Assembly (NCBI GenBank): GCA_021772915.1
Contig: JAJFLB010000016.1
Coordinates: 62,001 to 126,000, forward strand
Source of the DNA: Gammaproteobacteria bacterium
Lineage (GTDB): Bacteria; Pseudomonadota; Gammaproteobacteria; Xanthomonadales; SZUA-36
Direction: 5' to 3'
Length of the DNA stretch: 64,000 bases
A model generated the notes under the pieces. It did not search any database. It had not been told where the DNA came from and saw only the letters and a program-made list of their open reading frames with translations. The first letter of the stretch is position 1. The number at the start of each line of letters is the position of its first letter. Both the position numbers and the translations under genes were made by a program. Shown here one piece after another: positions 9,535-18,074 of this stretch.

Positions 9535-10112
9535 TTTAGTCCAAGAGTGCTTGGCTGTGAGGTCAAAAAACGTTGTATGTACCTGGCACGAATCATTCGT
9601 GAGTCGATAAAAAAAAGCCCGAGCTGCGTACAATTAGTGTTCTAATACAATAACTTAAGCACACACCAGGTTTTTGCATGAGTAACCATATCACAAAAAA
9701 GGGGATCCTATTCAAGAGACTTTCAACGGCAGCTGGGTTGACTGGCACAGGTGAAAGTAAAACAGAAACTGTTGGTATCGATTCAGCGTCGCGCAGGCTG
9801 ACCTTCTCCCTGAGTTTGGTCCAGTTACATTGTGAAATAAATATCATGTCGACAACTTTTCGAGTGCGTTCCAACCGAGCCATGTAGCCCAATAAACTTT
9901 TTGGTCCAACCTGGTTGATTATTAACCTTGAGGAGCTAGTAAAATAACCGATTCTTTGTGCCAACTTGCTGTCACATTAAGCCTTGGACGGTACCGCAAT
10001 ATTATCAGCCAGGATGGATTCGAGTAGGATAGAATGAAAGCCATGCCACAATTTTCTGGTAGTTAATTCTGGCCCTTCAATTTGTGTGACCTTAATCAGA
10101 GGGACAACATTC
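9535..10112. other. 578-base gap with no supported gene
   Basis: Short ORFs exist on both strands (9678-9887 plus, 9593-9964 minus), but neither has a recognisable domain, a good ribosome-binding site or neighbours that would support it. The stretch probably holds the promoter of the minus-strand membrane protein and the leader of the methyltransferase. AGAGGGA at 10098-10104 is the likely ribosome-binding site for the ATG at 10113. No repeat or RNA gene was seen. Confidence 0.5.
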
Positions 10113-11105
10113 ATGGTAGATGTTAAAACAGCCGCAAGCGCTAGGATTCTAGATGATCGAAAAATCGACCTGAAGAAGTCTGATCCAGTCTTGGCTGGAT
10201 TCCCAAGTGACTACCGTGACCGTGTGTGGATGCGAATGCAGGAACTCATATGGTTTCAGGATGCTGGAATATTTACATATGAGCATTTTCGTAACAAGAG
10301 GATTCTTGATTGGGAGGCAGGTGATGGTGCATTTGCCGTAGCCTTTCTACTACTGGGTGCCAAAAGCGTCACAGCAATTGATAGTTGGACAACGCTGGAG
10401 GCTGTCCCCGCTGAGGTGCGATCACTATCAGGGTTTGAATTTCAACAAATTGGAGTGACTGAATACCTCACTGACACTCCTGAGGCAAAGAGCAGTTTCG
10501 ACTTTATATTTTCAAATACCGTTACAGAACATATAGCAGATCTGCCGGGAGCTTTTGATTCGCTCCATTTGTTACTCACGACGGACGGACACTATTTCAA
10601 CAACCACGATAATTATTATTCACCCTGCGGTTCTCACGACCATGGATTTTGGTACTACGGCAATCTCGATCTCATTGAGTATCAGGGAGTCTCTTGTTGG
10701 GAGATGCAAGAAAAGTGTAGCGCCAGCGAAGCCCATCGAGCAAAGCTCCGTCGAGAATTGCCCTGGACGTGGAGTGATAAAAACAGTTCTGAACTGACCC
10801 CCTCAAACTGCAGTCAATGTCGCTATTTTATGCGCAGTCAGGAATGGGCACATATCAGAGCACACGAGCATTTTCCTGTGATTTTTAACGATCCACATTT
10901 TCTAACCATGCGGGAAGGATCAAGTCTTAATAAAATCACACCGTTTCTGCTACTCCAGTTGTTAACTGAGGCAGGGTTTGAAATTACTCATGTTAGTCGT
11001 TCGACGGTCCAAAACGAACCGTCGGAAGATCTCCTCAAGCTCGGACTTTCAAAGTTGGATCTCCAAACGGCTACGGTTCGTACGCTCTGTATACTGAAAA
11101 ACTGA
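10113..11105 (+). CDS. Class I SAM-dependent methyltransferase
   Basis: A 330-residue soluble protein with a Rossmann methyltransferase core. The SAM-binding motif I is RILDWEAGDGAFAVAF (residues about 65-80), followed by an acidic strand end (SVTAIDSW) and a motif IV-like FDFIFSNTVTEHI. The C-terminal part has a NCSQCRYFMRSQEW segment with two cysteines and several histidines whose role is unclear. The ATG at 10113 has AGAGGGA 8 bases upstream and is preferred over the GTG at 10086. The neighbours are glycan-modifying genes, so it may methylate a surface sugar; the substrate cannot be read from the sequence. Confidence 0.75.
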   Translation: MVDVKTAASARILDDRKIDLKKSDPVLAGFPSDYRDRVWMRMQELIWFQDAGIFTYEHFRNKRILDWEAGDGAFAVAFLLLGAKSVTAIDSWTTLEAVPAEVRSLSGFEFQQIGVTEYLTDTPEAKSSFDFIFSNTVTEHIADLPGAFDSLHLLLTTDGHYFNNHDNYYSPCGSHDHGFWYYGNLDLIEYQGVSCWEMQEKCSASEAHRAKLRRELPWTWSDKNSSELTPSNCSQCRYFMRSQEWAHIRAHEHFPVIFNDPHFLTMREGSSLNKITPFLLLQLLTEAGFEITHVSRSTVQNEPSEDLLKLGLSKLDLQTATVRTLCILKN

Positions 11106-11292
11106 GCCCAGGGAAATGTCAGGCTAAGCTGACCCAGGTAGGTGCTCAAATTCTGGGCGTGTACGACAATGTCACCGATCATTCACTGGAATATTCTCGG
11201 GGCCTTGATTTGAGAATTGGTAAGAGAGACGAAGACTCGAATTAGGGTGTGACACGATTTGTCTGTTCTACTGTTCTTAATTCGACAAAATC

Positions 11293-11952
11293 TCAAAAAA
11301 AACTCAAAATCCTGTTAATCAATACTCTACTCCTGGGGGCATGGGTCTCCACTCCCTTATGCGCATGCGGCAGACAGGCATCAGGAACAGTACAGTCCAA
11401 AAAAGCACACAGCTTTTTGAATTCGTCGCCATTCTCCCAACAAATTTCAAGGAAATCATCATCTCGACCCCTAAAATATTCACAAACGCCGTTATTGTGA
11501 TTTCTATAGAACGCCAGATGCTTTTCCTTGTGTTTGTGGGGGAAACTAAAGCCGTAGGCCAGCTTTCGACAGTGCTTTATGGGTGGTGTTCTCAATGAAT
11601 GATGCATGAGGCTTTCGAGCCAAATGTTTTCATTTTTGCGGGTTGTAAGAATGAACTTACTTCCTGGGAACATTTGGTCAAGTTCTTCGTAGATTAAAGG
11701 CCAGGGCCAATCCTCGAACAAATCGAATTTCCTGACAGTTTGCGTGATACGGCTAAAATCACCTCTTAAAACAACATCCTCAAGAAGCCCCCTATCCCAG
11801 CTTGTACAACGATATCCGAGAATTTCCCCAGCCTGACCCAGTGTAGACGTACCCGTTTTATTCAGTCCTATTCCAAAAACCTTTGGCCGGGCCAGTTGAG
11901 TATTCAATGTGCTGGCGGAAGCTTGGCTCACCCAGTATCTATCGCACGACAA
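11293..11952 (-). CDS. Sulfotransferase family protein
   Basis: A 219-residue protein with the PAPS-binding 5'-phosphosulfate loop FGIGLNKTGTSTLGQA (residues about 26-41), a KFILTTRKNENIWLES strand-helix that fits the 3'-phosphate-binding region, and a C-terminal LDFL-like helix (FKKLCAFLDC). The family transfers sulfate from PAPS to carbohydrate or other acceptors. It stands alone on the minus strand, downstream of the secreted-protein genes and convergent with the methyltransferase. A second, different sulfotransferase lies at 23792-24484, so sulfated surface glycans are likely. The acceptor is unknown. Confidence 0.8.
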   Translation of the reverse strand: MSCDRYWVSQASASTLNTQLARPKVFGIGLNKTGTSTLGQAGEILGYRCTSWDRGLLEDVVLRGDFSRITQTVRKFDLFEDWPWPLIYEELDQMFPGSKFILTTRKNENIWLESLMHHSLRTPPIKHCRKLAYGFSFPHKHKEKHLAFYRNHNNGVCEYFRGRDDDFLEICWENGDEFKKLCAFLDCTVPDACLPHAHKGVETHAPRSRVLINRILSFF

Positions 11953-11992
11953 GAACAGAAGCTAATCGATTAGGACTAGAAAACTGGTCGGT

Positions 11993-13207
11993 CTATTGCT
12001 TGTCTACATCCAAATGGGTTAATAGGACACCACTCTCATTCTGCTTGGCAAGATTCCTCACCATCTGCTTAAGCTCAGTATGCTCCACCTCCACTTTGCC
12101 CAGACGCTTATGCAGCTGCTCAATATAAATATGCGCTTTTTCAAGCTCATTCAACATCCCACCAGTCTTTTGGGTGAGATTAATCGGGGTATTTTCTACT
12201 GTAGGCCCCACTGCGGGCAAATAGCTGTTGGTCCACATTAACAAGGCGTGTTCACTGATAGACTCAATCTTGGTTTCAGGATCAAAAACAAGATCGCAGC
12301 CTCCACCACAAACGCCACCTGCCGTTGTTATTGAACCATTTATTATTAAATCACCAGTCGGGGACAATCGGGATACAACCGTGCCTGAATCGTTCTTAAC
12401 AGTAAAATTTGAACCCGCACCAATGGTCCATGACAGGTTAACGGAACCTTCATTGTTTAACCTAATTTGGGGATTACCATTGTTCGTAAGGACCAACATA
12501 TCGCGTCCTGTCTGCGTCCCATTGGTTTCTTCGATCAACACCTGCGCACTACCATCGCTGCGCTCCACATTTAAGCTTGCATCAGGACTGGAATCGCCGA
12601 TCCCAACGTTGCCACCATTGGCCACATCAATCGCACTGGTCGGCGCCCCAGGGCGAATCCTGAAAGGCAAAGTGCTGCTATTGGTCGCATCCCGTATAAA
12701 GAAATTGGTCTCGTTGCTCGCCACATCCCACGTCTGCGGAGTAAATCCGGAACTGCCGTCCTGTTCCAGCCGTAAGGTGGGTGTATTACCCGACTTCACA
12801 TGCAAATCAGCAACGGGTGTGTTGGTTCCAAACCCGATTCGCCCGCCGTCATCAACAAAAAGACTGTGGCTGGGGGCATTTCCTTCAATGGTAAATGGTG
12901 TTCTGCCACCATCGATGTCATCTACGGAGAACTTGTCCGCGCCGCCATTGGAACTGTCATTAAATGTCAGTTGCCAGTCTCGGGTTGGAAAGGAGGCACT
13001 ATTGCTTGTGTCCACCGCCCTAATACGGAGGTTGTTCTCCTTGATTCTGATCGTGTCAAAACCGAAGGATTCGCCATTCACGCAATCAAATCCGATGCAG
13101 GCGCTGCCATCAACAATTATGTCATCCAAAAAGACCTGGTCGGCCTGAGCGCCTGTTACCACAGCCAGCATTAATCCGCCACTCACCAATTTGATTACAT
13201 TTCTCAT
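11993..13207 (-). CDS. Secreted tail-fibre-like protein, paralog A
   Basis: A 404-residue exported protein with a signal peptide ending near AQA|DQ (residue 22). It contains beta-rich repeats of the form IGFGTNTPVADLHVKSG and VGIGDSSPDASLNVERSDG, a pattern common in bacterial proteins resembling phage tail fibres. The C-terminal 130 residues hold a GGGCDLVFDPETKIESI module followed by a coiled coil (LEKAHIYIEQLHKRL). That module is nearly identical to the one in the protein at 17231-18022. It recalls the region of trimeric fibres where a chaperone or trimerisation coiled coil sits, but no S74 peptidase motif is seen. Its ATG overlaps the stop of the upstream small secreted protein as ATGA, so the two are co-translated. 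Function unknown. Confidence 0.7.
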   Translation of the reverse strand: MRNVIKLVSGGLMLAVVTGAQADQVFLDDIIVDGSACIGFDCVNGESFGFDTIRIKENNLRIRAVDTSNSASFPTRDWQLTFNDSSNGGADKFSVDDIDGGRTPFTIEGNAPSHSLFVDDGGRIGFGTNTPVADLHVKSGNTPTLRLEQDGSSGFTPQTWDVASNETNFFIRDATNSSTLPFRIRPGAPTSAIDVANGGNVGIGDSSPDASLNVERSDGSAQVLIEETNGTQTGRDMLVLTNNGNPQIRLNNEGSVNLSWTIGAGSNFTVKNDSGTVVSRLSPTGDLIINGSITTAGGVCGGGCDLVFDPETKIESISEHALLMWTNSYLPAVGPTVENTPINLTQKTGGMLNELEKAHIYIEQLHKRLGKVEVEHTELKQMVRNLAKQNESGVLLTHLDVDKQ

Positions 13208-13671
13208 TTTATCGACTCCGTTGGGGCCAGTGCCGGGGCGTTATACTCATCATAGGCCGGATCAACTACCCTGCCGTTCGCAATGCGGAACGTACCACTG
13301 AAAGGAGATATTTTTGCATCGGTCTTGCCGTGCAATACGTTTCGGCCCTGCATTATTGAGCTCTCTTCGCGCGATATGCTTACCGCCGGCATTGGTCTTG
13401 CTTCGTACTTGTACAGGCCATCGGCCAATCGCTTGCCAGTTGCATTCGTGATGCCAAGAAAAACCGACTCCGCATATGGGTGACGTCTACTGGAAACATA
13501 ATTACCGGGACCGGAGATGGTGAGTTGCAGGTCTGTATCGCTACGTCTCACATCAAACACAAGGCCGTTGGGATACGTGGACACCTCAATGCCGGCGTCC
13601 TTACCAACCCCCTTGGCGTGGGTTGCGTTGGCGACCAGCAGAATTGACAGAAAAATAAGTATACGATTCAT
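13204..13671 (-). CDS. Small secreted protein of unknown function
   Basis: A 155-residue protein with a signal peptide (MNRILIFLSILLVANATHA) and a predicted beta-rich mature part (ISGPGNYVSSRRHPYAESVF, then DGLYKYEARPMPAVS). The start is set at ATG 13671, directly before the hydrophobic signal; the longer reading frame begins upstream at 13815 without support. Its stop overlaps the start of paralog A by four bases, so the two probably function together, perhaps in one secreted or cell-surface complex. I do not recognise the family. Confidence 0.65.
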   Translation of the reverse strand: MNRILIFLSILLVANATHAKGVGKDAGIEVSTYPNGLVFDVRRSDTDLQLTISGPGNYVSSRRHPYAESVFLGITNATGKRLADGLYKYEARPMPAVSISREESSIMQGRNVLHGKTDAKISPFSGTFRIANGRVVDPAYDEYNAPALAPTESIK

Positions 13672-13928
13672 AATGTTAACCCACATATTAAGAAAATTAG
13701 TAATAACAAGCGGCCGCACCAGACGTTGCGCTAATGGCGAGTTGGCAATGGTGATCAAACGACTGGTTTGAAATGCGCGCCCCCGCTCTCCATCCGTTGC
13801 CTTAAAAAATAACATATCTGTAGAAATGTCACAAACGAATTAAACACAAAGCCGACGGTGCCACATCCCCTGAACCGGCATATCCTCGGTTGGTTCTGGC
13901 GCAGAGATCCGCACATGGAACGGGCAGC

Positions 13929-16900
13929 TCATTCGGATACCGCATCACTCATTTCTATGACGTGAGTGGTATCGGCTTCAAGATTTTTGCGGCTTGTTTG
14001 CCTGCCGCCAGGCCAGGTAATGTAGACATCGACCCGGTCAAGACCACCCAGACCTGTGTGGATGGTCTTGGGGTGAACCGTCAGGTACGCCTCACTCCCA
14101 TGAATTTCGCGCCAGATCTTTTCACCATTTGGCAGGCGGATAATGACTTTGGCGCCAATGGCATCCCGATTCACCCCTTGAGAGGGATCACCTTGTAAAC
14201 GCAGCTTTATCCAGTGTGCCCGCAAACGCTCTGCGCCATTTTGATAAAAGTGAGCAGCCCCATGATAATTATTCAGGGCAATGTCCAGGTCGCCATCATT
14301 GTCGTAGTCAAGATAGGCAGCGCTCCGTGAATTACCCAACAGATTTAAACCACTTTGCTCCGATACGTTATTCAACTTACCATTGCCATTAATGAAAAAC
14401 ACATTGCTTTCCTTGGTGTCGACCGGCAAATAGGTGTTGCTGTCCGACTTCACGCCGACGTCCACATATGAGTTCTTGCTGCTGTATAGATTGAACTCGT
14501 TCATGCCGTTTAAAACGTATAAATCGTCGTCCCCATCCAGATCCGCATCAAAGAAGCTCGCACCCCAGGACCAGCCGGTTGAATTGTAGCCCCGCCCAAC
14601 CAATTCCCGATTTAGTGTGTAGGTCACCTCGCCGGCAGTTGACCGTGATGAAATAAACAGGTCATTGGCTTCAACCACACGCAGTTTTGCCAACTTCTCA
14701 AGGTTAAACTTCATCTGTGTGTCTTCATTGGGAAGGACGTATTTTTCATCCTTGTTCATGGTCACGATATTGGATATATAAATATCCGGAACCTGGTCGG
14801 CATTCAGGTCCGCCAACCCAATATTCATCGTGTAGGAAGGCTTGTCCACCCCCAATTGTGCGGACACATCAGAGAACTTTCCGTTGCCCATATTCTGGTA
14901 GTAAACATTTGAGCCAAAATCATTGCCGACGATCAAGTCCTGCAAATTGTCGAGATTAAAATCTGTATGTGTTACGGCCTGGCCCCAGCCCGTGTCCGCC
15001 ACCCCTGCCTGGACTTCCTCAAAGCGAAATCCACCTTTGTTTTTGAACAGCTTGTTAGGCAAGCCATTACCGTTGACCCTGGCCAATGTCGGCAACACTC
15101 CGTGGATGTAATCACCAAAATATGCGATATAAATATCCAGCAAACCATCATTATCGTAATCAAAGACAGTAGCTGGCCCACCAACGAGGTCATCTCCACC
15201 CAAACCGGCTTTTTCAGTCACATCTACAAAAGTGCCATCACCCTGGTTCTTATAGACACGATGCTTGTCATCCACATAAGTAATTACGATGTCCTGCCAA
15301 CCGTCGTTGTCTAGATCCGCGATCAGCGGTTGACGGGGTTCGCCAGGCTGGTTGTCAGCAGGTCTCAGGTAGACGAGTCCGGACTGACGTGTGACATCGA
15401 CAAACTTACCCTTGGTATCGTTGATGTATAGTTTATTGCCCAGACCACTGAGCATCAGAATATCCGGAAATCCATCATTGTTCACATCACCGGCGGCAAT
15501 CCCAGCGCCCCCGAACGCAGGCGGGATGGTGATGACACCTGTACTGCTGTCCGTTCTCAGGTAGCTTCGCAACAAGCGGTTTAACCAGTCGGAAGAACGA
15601 TGCATAAGGTCGATACCTGTTTGGGCCGTGGCGTCCCTGAACCACGTTGCCGGAACACCCGTTCCAGTCGCCACGGAAGCACCAGCAGAGCGCAGGACCA
15701 CTTTAGCCGGGTCAGTCGTCGGCTTCCCGGAGAGTGTTGCATTGATCTTGCTCTGGATTCTCTTAACCGCAGTTGCAAGTAACTCTATCGACAACCTTTC
15801 CTGCCCGGCCTCCACACCCGCCAACCCCGCTTCTCTTAGCAGCAACAAGCCAAACTGGGCGACATTTTCAGCCAGCAGCTCGGCTGCAAACGGGTCTACA
15901 TCCAGGAACTGGGTAATTTCAGGACTGTCCAACCCGTATCCCAGATAAACCCAGTGCACCCCACTGTCCCTGAAGGCGTCGAGATCATAGGCTTCTATAG
16001 TGATTTTGCCGTCGCTGAGGTTCGGGAAGTACACAATGTCTTCGTATTCATTCACGGCAAAGGGGGTAAAGTGTTCAACAAAACGGGCAACATGCGCTTC
16101 CTGAACAAGCTTTTCACCATTCGTCGCCGCTATTTCCACAACACCCGTGTACATTTCGATCGCGTAACCGATCAAAGCCTCAACAAAGCCTTTTCGAAAG
16201 GCTTCAGCATCGGCTTTATCCACCGGCCAGCTTAAGCGGGCGAAGTAGACCTGCATGTTGCGGACAAACAGCTGATTGGAAATCTTGTTGTACTGTGCAT
16301 AGGAGGCTGTTTTTTGCCGTATGATTTTCAGTAACAAGGGTGGTTTAGATTTACTGAACGCCACACTGCGTTTAGCGGGGCTGGTGACTTCCTTTTCCGG
16401 CACCTTGAACAACGCCAGCCAGGCTCGGTTAATGTTTTGCAGGGTGATTTCGTACTCGTCGTTTGCGCGCGCATAGGCATCTGCTTCCTGTAGTAACGCC
16501 AGGGTGGCCAGGTCAAGCTTTTGCTTGAGTACTTCGAGCGCTTCACCACCGAGCGACTGTAAAGGCTCTTCGTCGACATTGAGCATGGAGTCCTGCTGTG
16601 CCGCGAGAATGGCACGTAGCGAATACGCCACATTGCCATATTGCCTGATGTCGGTGGGCCTAATGGCAATTTCGTTCCGATTGGGAAACGTGAGTACCTG
16701 CGTGCCGTCCGGCAGATGCCCAAATGAGATAATCTCTGCGAATGCCCTGTTAATGTTCGCTGTCGTTACATTTTTCGAATCTTCAGCCGAGTTTCTCCAG
16801 ACAATTTCCACCAGACGCTTTTGCAGTTTGTTTTTTTGGAATCTGGCCTGATCGGAAAGCGGCGTTCCATACATGAAATCCTCTAGCCTGGATGCACTGG

Positions 16901-17039
16901 CGTAACACTTGGGGTCTTTGTCTCCCTCCAATGTCTCGATATCCATAAGGATTTGATCCAGGCCTTTGGTGTTGGCGTTTTGTCCGTAGGCAGGCGTCAA
17001 TAAACAGGAAAGGATGAGAACATATAACAGGCTCTTCAT
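13929..17039 (-). CDS. FG-GAP/VCBS repeat protein with ASPIC/UnbV domain (CRTAC1 family)
   Basis: A 1036-residue exported protein with signal peptide MKSLLYVLILSCLLTPAYGQ. Residues about 20-480 are mixed helical and not recognised. Residues about 500-930 hold several calcium-binding FG-GAP/VCBS blades of the form DVNNDGFPDILMLSG, DLDNDGWQDIVITYVDD and DYDNDGDLDIALNNY, expected to form a beta-propeller. The C-terminus is an ASPIC/UnbV domain (RDAIGAKVIIRLPNGEKIWRE, then DRVDVYITWPGG). Such proteins are surface-exposed or secreted and usually lack an assigned activity. It sits between the paralog A pair and paralog B, all on the minus strand, and may belong to the same secreted set. Confidence 0.85.
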   Translation of the reverse strand: MKSLLYVLILSCLLTPAYGQNANTKGLDQILMDIETLEGDKDPKCYASASRLEDFMYGTPLSDQARFQKNKLQKRLVEIVWRNSAEDSKNVTTANINRAFAEIISFGHLPDGTQVLTFPNRNEIAIRPTDIRQYGNVAYSLRAILAAQQDSMLNVDEEPLQSLGGEALEVLKQKLDLATLALLQEADAYARANDEYEITLQNINRAWLALFKVPEKEVTSPAKRSVAFSKSKPPLLLKIIRQKTASYAQYNKISNQLFVRNMQVYFARLSWPVDKADAEAFRKGFVEALIGYAIEMYTGVVEIAATNGEKLVQEAHVARFVEHFTPFAVNEYEDIVYFPNLSDGKITIEAYDLDAFRDSGVHWVYLGYGLDSPEITQFLDVDPFAAELLAENVAQFGLLLLREAGLAGVEAGQERLSIELLATAVKRIQSKINATLSGKPTTDPAKVVLRSAGASVATGTGVPATWFRDATAQTGIDLMHRSSDWLNRLLRSYLRTDSSTGVITIPPAFGGAGIAAGDVNNDGFPDILMLSGLGNKLYINDTKGKFVDVTRQSGLVYLRPADNQPGEPRQPLIADLDNDGWQDIVITYVDDKHRVYKNQGDGTFVDVTEKAGLGGDDLVGGPATVFDYDNDGLLDIYIAYFGDYIHGVLPTLARVNGNGLPNKLFKNKGGFRFEEVQAGVADTGWGQAVTHTDFNLDNLQDLIVGNDFGSNVYYQNMGNGKFSDVSAQLGVDKPSYTMNIGLADLNADQVPDIYISNIVTMNKDEKYVLPNEDTQMKFNLEKLAKLRVVEANDLFISSRSTAGEVTYTLNRELVGRGYNSTGWSWGASFFDADLDGDDDLYVLNGMNEFNLYSSKNSYVDVGVKSDSNTYLPVDTKESNVFFINGNGKLNNVSEQSGLNLLGNSRSAAYLDYDNDGDLDIALNNYHGAAHFYQNGAERLRAHWIKLRLQGDPSQGVNRDAIGAKVIIRLPNGEKIWREIHGSEAYLTVHPKTIHTGLGGLDRVDVYITWPGGRQTSRKNLEADTTHVIEMSDAVSE

Positions 17040-17187
17040 GAATTCTGGTTATCCAGGCAGTCGTTCTTTGGCGTGAGTCGGAAGTCTAGCAGATTAACAG
17101 TGAGGCATCGTGCTTCATAGGCATAATGACCCGATAGCATCATATATCAGTGTTGGATTATGACCTTGCCTGCAGGTAGCAACAAAA

Positions 17188-17210
17188 GACCGACGACCAG
17201 GTCGTCGGTC
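17188..17210 (-). terminator. Probable terminator after paralog B
   Basis: A perfect 11-base inverted repeat (GACCGACGACC / GGTCGTCGGTC) with a single central base is followed on the minus strand by TTTTGTTG. It lies 21 bases after the stop of the paralog B gene and before the FG-GAP gene. The arms resemble the REP core (GACGAGC), so it may instead be a REP-derived palindrome used as a terminator. Confidence 0.55.
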
Positions 17211-17230
17211 CAAAATGCCACTATTACGGA

Positions 17231-18022
17231 CTAATCCAGATGGACCAATAAATCCCTCGACTGCGACTGTAGCCGCAAGTCATTGACCATGGCCTTTAAC
17301 TCGGCATATTGATTTTGTTGCCTTATAGCTAAGGCCCTATTCTCACCCTGAAGCTTCGCAACTCTAGCTACCAGAATTGTATTCTCTTGAGACAACTGCT
17401 GCGCAGTTTCGAGCATCGCCAAACGCTTATGCAACTGCTCAATATAAATGTGTGCTTTTTCGAGCTCGTTCAACATTCCACCAGTTTTCGCCGTGATATT
17501 GAAAGGTTCGTTTTCTACTGTTGGGCCTACCGCGGGCAGATAGCTATTTGTCCACATTAAAGACGCATGTTCATCTATTGACTCAATCTTGGTTTCCGGG
17601 TCAAAAACCAGGTCACAGCCACCGCCACAGGTGCTACCGGCGGTTGTGATAGAACCCATGATTGTTAAATCACCAGTAGGTGACAATACAGACAACCGGT
17701 CACTTGCATTGTTTCTGATGACGAAATTCAAACCGGCCATAAATGACCAGTTATTGTCATTTGCGGTGTTGATCAAATGGAATTGCGGATTACCGTAATT
17801 CTTGATAACGAAAAGGTCCCGTTGCATTTGGGTTCCATTTGATTCTTCAACCAAAATTTGTGCGGTGCCATCGCTTCGTTTCACGTGCATTCCGGCGGCC
17901 GGGCTCACTGTACCAAATCCAACTTTACCATCGGGATCCACGTGCATCTGAGCACTCACTCCGAATGAAAGGGCTAGTGTTACGCCAACTGCTATAACGC
18001 TAGTCAAATACTTGGTGGTCAT
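17231..18022 (-). CDS. Secreted tail-fibre-like protein, paralog B
   Basis: A 263-residue exported protein with signal peptide MTTKYLTSVIAVGVTLALSF and cleavage near VSA|QM. It has one VGFGTVSPAAGMHVKRSDG repeat and then the GGGCDLVFDPETKIESI module, and ends in a long coiled coil (LEKAHIYIEQLHKRLAMLE onward). The C-terminal module matches paralog A (11993-13207) almost residue for residue. The start is ATG 18022, supported by AGGAG about 7 bases upstream on the minus strand; the track start at 18040 lacks this. The shared module suggests a common partner or assembly mode. Function unknown. Confidence 0.7.
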   Translation of the reverse strand: MTTKYLTSVIAVGVTLALSFGVSAQMHVDPDGKVGFGTVSPAAGMHVKRSDGTAQILVEESNGTQMQRDLFVIKNYGNPQFHLINTANDNNWSFMAGLNFVIRNNASDRLSVLSPTGDLTIMGSITTAGSTCGGGCDLVFDPETKIESIDEHASLMWTNSYLPAVGPTVENEPFNITAKTGGMLNELEKAHIYIEQLHKRLAMLETAQQLSQENTILVARVAKLQGENRALAIRQQNQYAELKAMVNDLRLQSQSRDLLVHLD

Positions 18023-18074
18023 GTTTTGTCTCCTGTCCATGTCTTAAATGTGCTTTCGCGTTAGTTTATCCCAA

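Noticed and set aside
9593..9964. 123-residue minus-strand ORF in the gap before the methyltransferase
   Set aside because: No domain, no ribosome-binding site and uncharacteristic composition; could be a decayed gene, but nothing supports one.
11106..11240. Open stretch after the methyltransferase ending at an in-frame stop
   Set aside because: About 45 residues in a shifted frame with no start or known motif; a frameshifted tail of the methyltransferase is possible but that protein already has a normal length.
12228..13148. 306-residue plus-strand ORF opposite paralog A
   Set aside because: It mirrors a gene with clear signal peptide, repeats and coiled coil on the other strand; composition is that of an antisense shadow.
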